From positions 1 through 47,468 of the forward strand of contig DBEP01000076.1 of assembly GCA_002294045.1 (NCBI GenBank): a stretch of 47,468 nucleotides of DNA. Direction: 5' to 3'. The first letter of the stretch is position 1. Each line of letters begins with the position of its first letter. Positions 1 through 7,850 of the stretch are shown piece after piece. Below the pieces are notes generated by a model. The model had not been told where the DNA came from. It did no database searches and saw only the letters and a program-made list of their open reading frames with translations. A program made the translations under genes and the position numbers. Source of the stretch: Lachnoclostridium sp. UBA903. Its GTDB lineage: Bacteria; Bacillota; Clostridia; Lachnospirales; Lachnospiraceae.

Positions 1-1
1 G

Positions 2-286
2 TTCAAAATTAAAATGCCTTTATTAAAACCGTATATCTGGTTCTGTTCCCTGAATTCCGTCATATCGGCGGTAGGAGTTTTTGATGTGGTATATGTGCTG
101 ACGAAAGGTGGTCCGGATGATGCCACACTAGTAATAAATTATTACTCCTATGTAAAAGCTTTTTCCGATTTTGAATTCGGTTATTCCGCCGCCATCGGTG
201 CTGTTCAGGCAGTTATTACTTCCATTTTAAGCATTGTTATATTTGTATACGGCAAGAGGGGAGGAGGTATGACCTACAGTGAATAA
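2..286 (+). CDS. Carbohydrate ABC transporter permease, MalF-type (C-terminal part)
   Basis: This is the last 95 or so codons of an inner-membrane permease of the CUT1 sugar ABC family; its start lies upstream of the window. The reading frame opens with residues matching the end of the EAA cytoplasmic loop (KI-x-MPLLKP), the site that docks the ATPase. Two hydrophobic segments follow, with the family-typical stretch GVFDVVYVLTKGGP between them, and the protein ends in a short cytosolic tail. The gene overlaps the next permease by 8 bp, and the RBS of that gene (GAGGAGGT at 261-268) lies within this gene's last codons, which indicates translational coupling. The substrate cannot be read from the sequence; the genes downstream suggest an amino-sugar or glycoside. 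Confidence 0.9.
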   Translation, partial: FKIKMPLLKPYIWFCSLNSVISAVGVFDVVYVLTKGGPDDATLVINYYSYVKAFSDFEFGYSAAIGAVQAVITSILSIVIFVYGKRGGGMTYSE

Positions 287-1130
287 GAGTGCTACTACAT
301 ATAAATATACAAAATTAGGTAAGAAGGCAATCAATATCATTTATACCTATCTGATATTAATCTTGATTGCCGTTTTGTGTGCAGGACCGTTCCTGTGGAT
401 GGTCTCTACTTCCCTTAAAACCGGGACGAATATCTATGACTTAAAATTTTTTAATTTTAAGCCCACCTTTGATAACTATACCGGAGTTATGGAATTTCTC
501 TCCGTTCCCAGGTATATAGCCAATACCCTTATCATAACCATAAGCTCCATTGCATTGGATGTAATATTCTCCGCCATGTGTGCCTATCCCCTGGCCTGCA
601 TGGAATTCAAAGGGAAGAAGATAATCATGGGTGCCTTGATTTCCTCCATGATTATACCTGCGGCGGCAGGGATGATAATTAATTACCTTATTATTTCAAA
701 ATTACATTTGCTGAATAGCCTGGTGGGTGTTATACTGCCCGGTTCCGTAAAAGTATTCAGTATTATACTGCTGCGCCAGTCTTATCTGGGCATACCAAAG
801 GAATTGGTGGAGGCTGCAAGGATAGATGGGGCGGGGGAATGGAAAATCTGGCAAAAAATTATGATGCCGGGAATTCTGCCCTCAGTCAGCACCGTCATTA
901 TCTTTGACTTTATCAGCAGATGGAATGAATTCCTGTGGCCCATTATCGTATTACAGGACCCGGAAAAGTATCCTCTGGCTACAGCGCTGCAATATCTAAA
1001 CGGTTCCTTTAATTATAAGTTCGGATACATTGCAGCCGGAACCGTAATATCCATTGTACCTATCATTATCGTTTTCCTGCTTTGCCAGAAAAACTATATC
1101 GAAGCGGTCAGCGGTGCCGTAAAGGGGTGA
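279..1130 (+). CDS. Carbohydrate ABC transporter permease, MalG-type
   Basis: This is the second permease of a CUT1 sugar importer, 283 residues and full length for the family. It begins at a GTG that follows GAGGAGGT by 10 bases. A first membrane helix sits around residues 20-42, the remaining helices form the MalG-like core, and the EAA motif (EAARIDGAGEWKIWQKI) lies at about residues 178-194. Together with the upstream partial permease it forms the membrane channel; the solute-binding protein is presumably upstream of the window. No ATPase is encoded here, as is usual for CUT1 systems that share an MsmX-type ATPase. The gene is followed directly by two tandem hairpins before the next gene. 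Confidence 0.93.
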   Translation: MNKSATTYKYTKLGKKAINIIYTYLILILIAVLCAGPFLWMVSTSLKTGTNIYDLKFFNFKPTFDNYTGVMEFLSVPRYIANTLIITISSIALDVIFSAMCAYPLACMEFKGKKIIMGALISSMIIPAAAGMIINYLIISKLHLLNSLVGVILPGSVKVFSIILLRQSYLGIPKELVEAARIDGAGEWKIWQKIMMPGILPSVSTVIIFDFISRWNEFLWPIIVLQDPEKYPLATALQYLNGSFNYKFGYIAAGTVISIVPIIIVFLLCQKNYIEAVSGAVKG

Positions 1131-1131
1131 A

Positions 1132-1204
1132 ATAGAAATTGGCTATGCCAATTTCTATGGGAATATAAGAATGAATTTTATTGAAAATTCATTCTTATAT
1201 TCCC
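1132..1204 (+). repeat. Two adjacent perfect inverted repeats between permease and hydrolase genes
   Basis: Directly after the permease stop codon there is a perfect 12-bp inverted repeat (1132-1143 with 1147-1158, loop TAT). The next base begins a perfect 21-bp inverted repeat (1159-1179 with 1184-1204, loop ATTG). Neither is followed immediately by a run of T, so they are not classical terminators. They may stabilise the upstream transporter mRNA or partly attenuate transcription of the downstream enzymes. Confidence 0.8.
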
Positions 1205-1275
1205 CTCGTGGTTTTTCATGCACCATTGCGGCCAATCAGGTTATTAACGGAAAGTATACAGACGGGAGTTTTGGT

Positions 1276-3432
1276 ATGAATAGAAATTATTATATATGGA
1301 TTGAAATACAGGCAAATAGAAAAACCCTTGTAAATACGGAGCGTTTCCGTAAGGAAATGGAGAATTGCAAAAAAGCCGGAATCGGAGCGGTTATTCTAAG
1401 CGTAAAAGACACTTCGGGTTTCGCCGTTTATAACAGCAGAATAGCACCTCATTACAGTGAATATGACAGCACTTTTAAAGAAAAGGATTATCTTTTACAA
1501 TGCCTTGATATTGTCCATGAGCTGGGAATGTTATTCTATGCTTCCATAGATGTATTTGCGGAGGGAAACAAAAGAAAACCCCATCCTAAAATGCCGGGTA
1601 TCCGTAACAGGGATTGGCAGACCTGCTGTTATGGACTGGACGAAACAGGAAAAGGGGTTATCATGCCGGTGACCTGTGAAATGCCGTTAAAAACGGCAGG
1701 CAGTATAGATGATTTTGGCGAAATATTTATAAATCCGGCCAATGAGGAGGCTTGTGCCTATGAACTGTCCCTCCTTAAAGAAATTATGACGGAGTATTCC
1801 ATTGACGGCATTGTATTAGACAGGGTCCGTTATGTAGGCCTAAGTTCTGATTTTGGCCCCGTGACAAAAGAAAAATGGGAGCAGTATACGGGCAATACCT
1901 GTAACTGGCCGGAGGACATATATACACTGGTTAATCCTGAAAAGGAAGAACCGGATATCCGATACGGCAAATATTTCGGTGAGTTTATTGCCTTTCGGGC
2001 AGGTATGATAAAAAGCTTTATCGAAAAGGTAAGGGAACTGGTAAATGGTTTGGAAAAACAAATTCATTTTCTGGATTATACCGGCTCCTGGTATCCTCTG
2101 TATTACCAGGTGGGGGCTAACTGGGCTTCAAAGCATTACAGAGTTTCGGAATATCCCTGGGTGGACAAAGAAACATATAAAAAGACCGGTTATGCCGAAA
2201 GCCTGGATGGTTTATTATCCGGTTTTTATTATGCTTATGTGACGGAAGCCGATGCAAGGGAAGCGAATCAGCCTGCTTACTGGTACAGCGTGGAGGGCTC
2301 CGCAAGAATTGCTTATCAGGTTACGGAAAATGCCGTACCGGTAATAGGAAGTTTATTTTTAGAACAGTACAGGGATAATTTGGAGGCCATGACAGAGGCT
2401 GTCCGCATGTGTTTCCAAAAATCGGAGGGCTGTATGCTTTTTGACTTATCCTATCTGGTCAATCATAACTGGTGGGATTACATAACTGTGGACCGACCGC
2501 ATGACATAGTTATAAACAGACTGAAAGAAAGCGACCTTAATGAGCTAACGGGCTTGTGGAAGGAATGCTTTACCCCGGATTACCAGGTATCCGGTAAAAA
2601 AATGATGGAGAGCATCTTTCAGGATGAAAGCCTGTGGAAAGAGGGAACTCTGGCTTTAAGAAGGAAGCGGGACAACCGGCTGATTGGTGCGGTGATAACA
2701 AAGGCTTCGGAAGAGGACAACGGCCTTTACCCCGGCTGTGCCTGGCTGACTGCCCTGTTTGTAAAACCGGAATATCAGGGACAGGGTTATGGGAAGAAAT
2801 TATTCCGGGCGGCATACCGGGCTTTGGAAAAACATTCTGTCAGGAAACTGTTTGCAGGCCAGGATATTAAGAACCTGTTTTCCGGAATTCCGGACCCGGA
2901 CAGGAACGCTGAATTTTTCCAAAGTCTGGGATTTATTCTGAATCCCGATGAACATTATGACCTGGAAGCAGATATTATCCATAATGATAAAATTGACCGT
3001 TTTAATACGGAAATTTTTAAAGACCGTATTAAGGCGGAGACCTTAAAAAGAAGCGAAGAGAAGGAATTGTACCGTTTTCTGTCAAAAGAGTTTCCGGGCA
3101 GGTGGTATGTCACTGTAAAGGAATATTTAGAGCGGGGCGAAAACCCGGAAAATATAATTATCCTGAAAGATAGAAAGGAACAGATAACGGGTTTTTGTAT
3201 GGTAGCGGTTCATGACGGCGGTTATGGGGGACTTGGACCAATTGGAATAGCCGGCTCCCTTAGGGGACAAAGATACGGGGAGTTTCTGTTACAGCAGTCA
3301 CTGCTCCATCTGAGGAAACTTGGTGCAGGGAATGTCTGCATCGATTGGACCATATTAAATGATTTCTATGGCAAATTTGGTTTTATTCCGGTAAGAAAAT
3401 ACAGAGGAGCCTATAAGGAAATAAATGATTAG
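1276..3432 (+). CDS. Glycoside-hydrolase-like (alpha-amylase/GHL superfamily) protein with two C-terminal GNAT domains
   Basis: This 718-residue protein has three parts. Residues 1 to about 405 resemble the TIM-barrel GHL10/alpha-amylase-like family; typical features are the strand motif GIVLDRVRY, with a possible catalytic Asp, and HFLDYTGSW. Residues of about 410-555 form a GNAT acetyltransferase domain with the acetyl-CoA signature EYQGQGYGKK near residue 500. Residues of about 590-718 form a second GNAT-like domain (GSLRGQRYGEFLL near 665). No signal peptide is visible, so it should act in the cytosol on an imported substrate. I chose the ATG at 1276 because GGGAG lies 7 bases upstream; the earlier in-frame ATG at 1171 is inside a perfect hairpin. 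The stop is 16 bp before the next start, so the two are likely co-translated. The reaction is unknown; an acetylated amino-sugar substrate is an inference. Confidence 0.75.
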   Translation: MNRNYYIWIEIQANRKTLVNTERFRKEMENCKKAGIGAVILSVKDTSGFAVYNSRIAPHYSEYDSTFKEKDYLLQCLDIVHELGMLFYASIDVFAEGNKRKPHPKMPGIRNRDWQTCCYGLDETGKGVIMPVTCEMPLKTAGSIDDFGEIFINPANEEACAYELSLLKEIMTEYSIDGIVLDRVRYVGLSSDFGPVTKEKWEQYTGNTCNWPEDIYTLVNPEKEEPDIRYGKYFGEFIAFRAGMIKSFIEKVRELVNGLEKQIHFLDYTGSWYPLYYQVGANWASKHYRVSEYPWVDKETYKKTGYAESLDGLLSGFYYAYVTEADAREANQPAYWYSVEGSARIAYQVTENAVPVIGSLFLEQYRDNLEAMTEAVRMCFQKSEGCMLFDLSYLVNHNWWDYITVDRPHDIVINRLKESDLNELTGLWKECFTPDYQVSGKKMMESIFQDESLWKEGTLALRRKRDNRLIGAVITKASEEDNGLYPGCAWLTALFVKPEYQGQGYGKKLFRAAYRALEKHSVRKLFAGQDIKNLFSGIPDPDRNAEFFQSLGFILNPDEHYDLEADIIHNDKIDRFNTEIFKDRIKAETLKRSEEKELYRFLSKEFPGRWYVTVKEYLERGENPENIIILKDRKEQITGFCMVAVHDGGYGGLGPIGIAGSLRGQRYGEFLLQQSLLHLRKLGAGNVCIDWTILNDFYGKFGFIPVRKYRGAYKEIND

Positions 3433-3448
3433 GATAAAGGTAAAGGAT

Positions 3449-5698
3449 ATGAAAAAGAAAATAGTTTTACTCCCATTAGATGAGAGACCATGTAATTATA
3501 ATTTTCCCTGCCGGTTGTTTGCACATGAAGACATCGAAATTGTCAGGCCAGAAAAGCTGGGTAATAAAAAGGAACCGGCGGATGTATATGAAGTTGCCGA
3601 ATTTCTGAAAAAAGAATGTAAGGATGCATACGGCCTGGTGCTGTCGGTGGATATGATGCTTTACGGCGGTCTGGTACCGTCAAGGATTCACAATACCGGT
3701 GCGGATAAGTTAAAAGAACTGGCTGTGACGGTAAAGTTATTAAAAGAAGAAAATCCTTCTTTAATCATTTATGCATTCCAGGTCATAATGCGCTGCCCGG
3801 ATTACTCCAGTGACGATGAAGAGCCGGATTATTATGAACAATACGGAACGATGATCCATATGGCTGGAGAAGCGGTTCACAAAAGCCGTCTTGGAATCAG
3901 TGACGGAGCAGAACTGGAGTATCTGCTGAGACAAATTGATTGTGATAAGCTAAATGATTATGTTGCCAGAAGGGAATGCAACCGGGAATTAAACTATACC
4001 ATGATTAATTATGTAAAGCAGGGCTTTATTGATGCCCTTGTTATTCCTCAGGATGATTCAGCACCCTACGGATATGCCTCCATGGACCAGGAGGAGGTAA
4101 GGGCTAAAATTGCCAAAGAAGGCTTGTCTGACCGGATTCTTATGTATCCGGGAGCTGATGAAGTCGGTCTTACCCTGGTTTCCAGAATGATTAATAAACT
4201 GAAGGAGAAGAAACCCAAAATTTATGTAAAGTATGCAAGTGAAGGCTCCAAAGCGGTCTTTCCTATCTATGAAGGAAATACCCTGGAAACCACCGTCCGG
4301 TACCAGATATTGTCCGCAGGATGCCAGCTGACGGATTCCTATGAATATGCAGATATAATACTGGCAATTACGGCGCCTGCCGATAGAATAGTAGAGTCAG
4401 CCGAACAGCCCTGTAAGTCAAAAGGGTATTGTGTGGAACGCAATCTTCCGGAATTAATTGATTTTATAAAGTTAAGGACCCGGGAAGGCAGGATTGTTAC
4501 CATAGGGGATAACGCCTACGGGAACGGCGGGGAACTTCTATTCATACAGCTGTTAAATCAGAATCAGTTACTGGAACAGGTATCCGGTTATGCCGGCTGG
4601 AATACTTCCGCCAATACGCTGGGAACCGCCATTGCGGAAGGAGTGGACTGTTTTCATTATGGCAGGACAAATGGTCATATGGACTTTTTGATGGAACGGT
4701 ATATTGAAGATGCAGGCTATTGTTCCGTCGTAAGAAAAAATATTACAAAAGATTTAAGCAAATACGGAATGAACTATTTTAATATAAAAGAACAGGACGG
4801 TGTGATATGCAAAAGGGTAAGAAAAGAGCTGCAGCAGTTTGTGGAATTCTATCTGTCCTCCGTCAAAAATAATATTTCCCTGGATAAGGTATGGATGCCC
4901 TGGCGGAGAATGTTTGAAGTGGGGTTAAGGGCTTCCTATAAAAAAACCGGAAGAAGGGATGGGAAAGAAGCCGGTATTGGTAAAAAAAACCAGGCGGTAA
5001 ACAGGTGCAGTAACGAACAGGTATTAAAACAAATTAAAGGCGGTCTCATAGTATCCTGCCAGGCATTAAATGAGGAACCTCTGCATAGTTCTTATATTAT
5101 GGCAAGGATGGCGGTGGCGGCCAAGGAAGGCGGCGCCGTGGGAATCCGTGCAAATACGCCGGAAGATATAAGGGAAATCAAAAAATATGTGGACCTGCCG
5201 GTGATAGCTTTATATAAGCAGGATTACGAAGGTTCTGCCGTCTATATTACGCCGACAGTGAGGGAAGTGGACTTATTAATGGAAGAAAATCCGGAAATCA
5301 TTGCCCTGGATGCCACTGACCGGTCCAGGCCCGGCGGATTAACCCTGGATGAATTTTTTGAAACGGTAAGAAAAAAGTATCCGAAACAGTTATTTATGGC
5401 CGATTGTGCAACCTATGAAGAGGGAATCCATGCCCAGGAGATAGGCTTTGATATGGTGGGAACCACACTGTGCGGTTATACCCGGGAAACACAGGGGATA
5501 AGTCTGCCCAGCCATAATTTAATCAAACGTCTGGCGGAGGACTTAAAGATTCCGCTCATAGCGGAAGGAGGCATTTGGGAGCCGGCGGATTTGCGGCTAA
5601 TCATGAAAGAAAAGGTCCACGCAACCGTCATCGGTTCTGCCATAACGAGACCGAGGGAAATTACAAGAAGATATGTAAACAGTATCTCGTTTATTTAA
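3449..5698 (+). CDS. DUF4127 protein fused to NanE-type N-acetylmannosamine-6-phosphate 2-epimerase
   Basis: Residues 1 to about 500 match the uncharacterised DUF4127 family, which typically opens with the motif LLPLDERPCN and then VDMMLYGGLVPSR. Residues of about 525-749 are a full NanE domain, a TIM barrel that converts ManNAc-6-phosphate to GlcNAc-6-phosphate. Its landmarks are present: VSCQAL, GGAVGIRAN, the catalytic-lysine segment YKQDY, ALDAT, MADCAT, GTTLCGYT, the glutamate in AEGG, and TRPREIT. NanE is normally a free protein of about 230 residues, so this is a fusion. The ATG at 3449 was preferred over 3425 because families of this type begin MKKK-V-LLPLDERP and an AAAGG lies 8 bases upstream. 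The gene closes the operon before the terminator at 5725-5757. DUF4127 has no function I can name with confidence. Confidence 0.85.
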   Translation: MKKKIVLLPLDERPCNYNFPCRLFAHEDIEIVRPEKLGNKKEPADVYEVAEFLKKECKDAYGLVLSVDMMLYGGLVPSRIHNTGADKLKELAVTVKLLKEENPSLIIYAFQVIMRCPDYSSDDEEPDYYEQYGTMIHMAGEAVHKSRLGISDGAELEYLLRQIDCDKLNDYVARRECNRELNYTMINYVKQGFIDALVIPQDDSAPYGYASMDQEEVRAKIAKEGLSDRILMYPGADEVGLTLVSRMINKLKEKKPKIYVKYASEGSKAVFPIYEGNTLETTVRYQILSAGCQLTDSYEYADIILAITAPADRIVESAEQPCKSKGYCVERNLPELIDFIKLRTREGRIVTIGDNAYGNGGELLFIQLLNQNQLLEQVSGYAGWNTSANTLGTAIAEGVDCFHYGRTNGHMDFLMERYIEDAGYCSVVRKNITKDLSKYGMNYFNIKEQDGVICKRVRKELQQFVEFYLSSVKNNISLDKVWMPWRRMFEVGLRASYKKTGRRDGKEAGIGKKNQAVNRCSNEQVLKQIKGGLIVSCQALNEEPLHSSYIMARMAVAAKEGGAVGIRANTPEDIREIKKYVDLPVIALYKQDYEGSAVYITPTVREVDLLMEENPEIIALDATDRSRPGGLTLDEFFETVRKKYPKQLFMADCATYEEGIHAQEIGFDMVGTTLCGYTRETQGISLPSHNLIKRLAEDLKIPLIAEGGIWEPADLRLIMKEKVHATVIGSAITRPREITRRYVNSISFI

Positions 5699-5724
5699 TA
5701 AACTGCCGGTAAAATAAAAAGAGT

Positions 5725-5757
5725 GAAAATGGGGCTGTTGATACAGCCTCATTTTTT
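5725..5757 (+). terminator. Rho-independent terminator of the sugar operon
   Basis: A 10-bp stem (5729-5738 with 5743-5752, one G-U pair, loop TGAT) is followed by a run of six T. It lies 30 bp after the stop codon of the DUF4127-NanE gene. Confidence 0.85.
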
Positions 5758-5773
5758 GAAGTTCCGGCTGTGG

Positions 5774-5850
5774 CAGGAAAACCGCAGGCAGGGGAATACT
5801 CCCAAGGGTCCGGCAGCCTTCGGAGTATTCCCCTGCCTGCGGTTTTCCTG
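5774..5850. repeat. Perfect 29-bp inverted repeat
   Basis: Bases 5774-5802 and 5822-5850 are perfectly complementary. They are separated by 19 bases that contain a further AAGG/CCTT pairing. The repeat sits between the sugar-operon terminator and the lepA promoter and has no T run at either end. It may act as an insulator or a long-stem transcript end for both directions, or it may be a small repeat element. Confidence 0.8.
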
Positions 5851-5875
5851 TAATAAGCGGACTCTACGCTTTTTC

Positions 5876-5904
5876 TTGTATCCGGTCAAGGTCTATGCTA
5901 TAAT
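5876..5904 (+). promoter_or_regulatory. Predicted sigma-A promoter of lepA
   Basis: A TTGTAT -35 element (5876-5881), a 17-bp spacer and a perfect TATAAT -10 element (5899-5904) with an extended TG at 5896-5897 lie 40 bp before the lepA start codon. Confidence 0.75.
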
Positions 5905-5943
5905 ACAACAGAAAATAGCGCACCGGTGCAGGAGGAATTATAA

Positions 5944-7752
5944 ATGATAAACCAAAGCAAAATACGTAATTTTTGTATAATTGCCCATATAGATCACGGA
6001 AAGTCAACCTTAGCCGACCGTATCATCGAGAAAACCGGCTTATTAACCAGCAGGGAAATGCAGTCCCAGGTTCTTGATAATATGGAACTGGAACGGGAAC
6101 GGGGCATTACCATAAAGGCACAGACGGTACGTACCGTTTACAGGGCAAAGGACGGGGAAGAATATATCTTCAATCTTATTGATACTCCCGGCCATGTTGA
6201 CTTTAATTATGAAGTATCCAGAAGCCTTGCTGCCTGCGAAGGGGCCATTCTGGTAGTGGATGCGGCCCAGGGAATTGAGGCCCAGACCCTGGCCAACGTA
6301 TATCTGGCGCTGGATCACGACCTGGACATTCTGCCGGTCATTAACAAAATAGACCTTCCAAGTGCGGACCCGGAACGGGTTAAGGCTGAGATTGAAGACG
6401 TAATCGGTCTGGAAGCGGAGAATGCTCCCCTAATCTCTGCGAAGGCCGGCATTAATATAGAAGAGGTATTGGAGCAGATCGTAGATAAAATTTCCCCGCC
6501 GAAAGGGGATAGCAATGCTCCCCTCCAGGCACTGATATTTGACTCCAAATATGACTCGTATAAGGGAGTAATCATATTCTGCCGCATTATGGAAGGCAGG
6601 GTTTTAAAAGGGACGGAAATAAAAATGATGGCTACCGGCGCAGTTGCGGAGGTAGTTGAAATCGGCACCTTCGGACCCGGCCAGTTCATTCCCTGTGAGG
6701 AACTATCTGCGGGCATGGTAGGCTATATTACGGCCAGCTTAAAGAATGTCAGGGATACCCGGGTAGGCGATACGGTGACGGATGCCAAAAATCCTTGCAA
6801 ACAGGCACTGCCGGGCTATAAGAAAGTCAATCCCATGGTATATTGCGGCATGTATCCGGCAGATGGGGCAAAATATCCGGATTTACGGGATGCCTTAGAG
6901 AAGCTCCAGCTAAACGATGCTGCCCTCCAGTTTGAACCGGAGACCTCCATAGCCTTAGGTTTTGGATTCCGCTGCGGTTTCCTGGGGCTGCTGCATCTGG
7001 AAATTGTTCAGGAAAGATTGGAAAGAGAATATAATCTGGATATCGTAACCACGGCTCCGGGTGTTGTTTATAAGGTTCACAAAACCGACGGCCAGGTAAT
7101 TGAAATCACCAATCCTTCCAATCTGCCGGACCCTTCGGAGATTGAATCTATGGAGGAGCCTGTGGTAAGTGCGGAGATTATGGTAACTACGGAATTTGTC
7201 GGTGCCATTATGAACCTGTGCCAGGAACGCCGCGGAATTTATCTGGGAATGGAATATATGGAAACTACCAGGGCATTATTAAAATATGAGCTTCCCTTAA
7301 ATGAAATTATATATGATTTTTTTGATGCCTTAAAATCCAGGTCACGGGGTTATGCATCTTTTGATTATGAAATAAAAGGCTATGTGCAGTCAGAGCTGGT
7401 GAAACTGGATATTCTCATTAACAAGGAGGAGGTGGATGCCCTGTCCTTTATTGTGCATGGAGAATCTGCCTATGAACGGGGCAGGAAAATGTGTGAAAAA
7501 TTAAAAGAAGAAATCCCAAGACAGCTCTTTGAGGTTCCTATCCAGGCCGCAATCGGAAGCAAGATTATAGCCAGGGAAACCGTTAAAGCCATGCGCAAGG
7601 ACGTTCTTGCCAAATGTTACGGCGGTGATATCAGCCGTAAGAGAAAGCTTTTGGAGAAGCAGAAAGAAGGCAAGAAACGTATGCGCCAGATTGGTAACGT
7701 GGAAATACCTCAGAAGGCTTTCATGAGCGTGCTGAAACTGGATGACAAATAG
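5944..7752 (+). CDS. lepA: Elongation factor 4 (LepA), ribosome back-translocating GTPase
   Basis: LepA is a translational GTPase that acts on the 70S ribosome. The protein has 602 residues, the usual length. The G1 motif AHIDHGKST begins at residue 14, DTPGHVD (G3) at about 80 and NKID (G4) at about 134. They are followed by the domain II region, EF-G-like domains, and the LepA-specific C-terminal domain, which ends in a basic stretch rich in Lys and Arg. AGGAGG lies 8 bases before the ATG. As in other Firmicutes it is followed by hemW and, after an insertion here, by the hrcA heat-shock operon. It has its own promoter at 5876-5904. Confidence 0.98.
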   Translation: MINQSKIRNFCIIAHIDHGKSTLADRIIEKTGLLTSREMQSQVLDNMELERERGITIKAQTVRTVYRAKDGEEYIFNLIDTPGHVDFNYEVSRSLAACEGAILVVDAAQGIEAQTLANVYLALDHDLDILPVINKIDLPSADPERVKAEIEDVIGLEAENAPLISAKAGINIEEVLEQIVDKISPPKGDSNAPLQALIFDSKYDSYKGVIIFCRIMEGRVLKGTEIKMMATGAVAEVVEIGTFGPGQFIPCEELSAGMVGYITASLKNVRDTRVGDTVTDAKNPCKQALPGYKKVNPMVYCGMYPADGAKYPDLRDALEKLQLNDAALQFEPETSIALGFGFRCGFLGLLHLEIVQERLEREYNLDIVTTAPGVVYKVHKTDGQVIEITNPSNLPDPSEIESMEEPVVSAEIMVTTEFVGAIMNLCQERRGIYLGMEYMETTRALLKYELPLNEIIYDFFDALKSRSRGYASFDYEIKGYVQSELVKLDILINKEEVDALSFIVHGESAYERGRKMCEKLKEEIPRQLFEVPIQAAIGSKIIARETVKAMRKDVLAKCYGGDISRKRKLLEKQKEGKKRMRQIGNVEIPQKAFMSVLKLDDK

Positions 7753-7850
7753 AGAAAGACAGATTAAATATAAGTGAAAACGGAGTAAGGCGGCACGGTT
7801 TGGAAATGGGAGGGTGCCGTCTGAAAAAGCATCAAACAAAAGGAGCAGGG

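Noticed and set aside
1171..1275. Earlier start of the hydrolase-GNAT gene
   Set aside because: The ATG at 1171 lies inside a perfect 21-bp hairpin and has no RBS; the ATG at 1276 does.
5723..5947. 74-codon frame between the sugar operon and lepA
   Set aside because: It runs through a terminator, a perfect inverted repeat and the lepA promoter, so it is very unlikely to be a gene.
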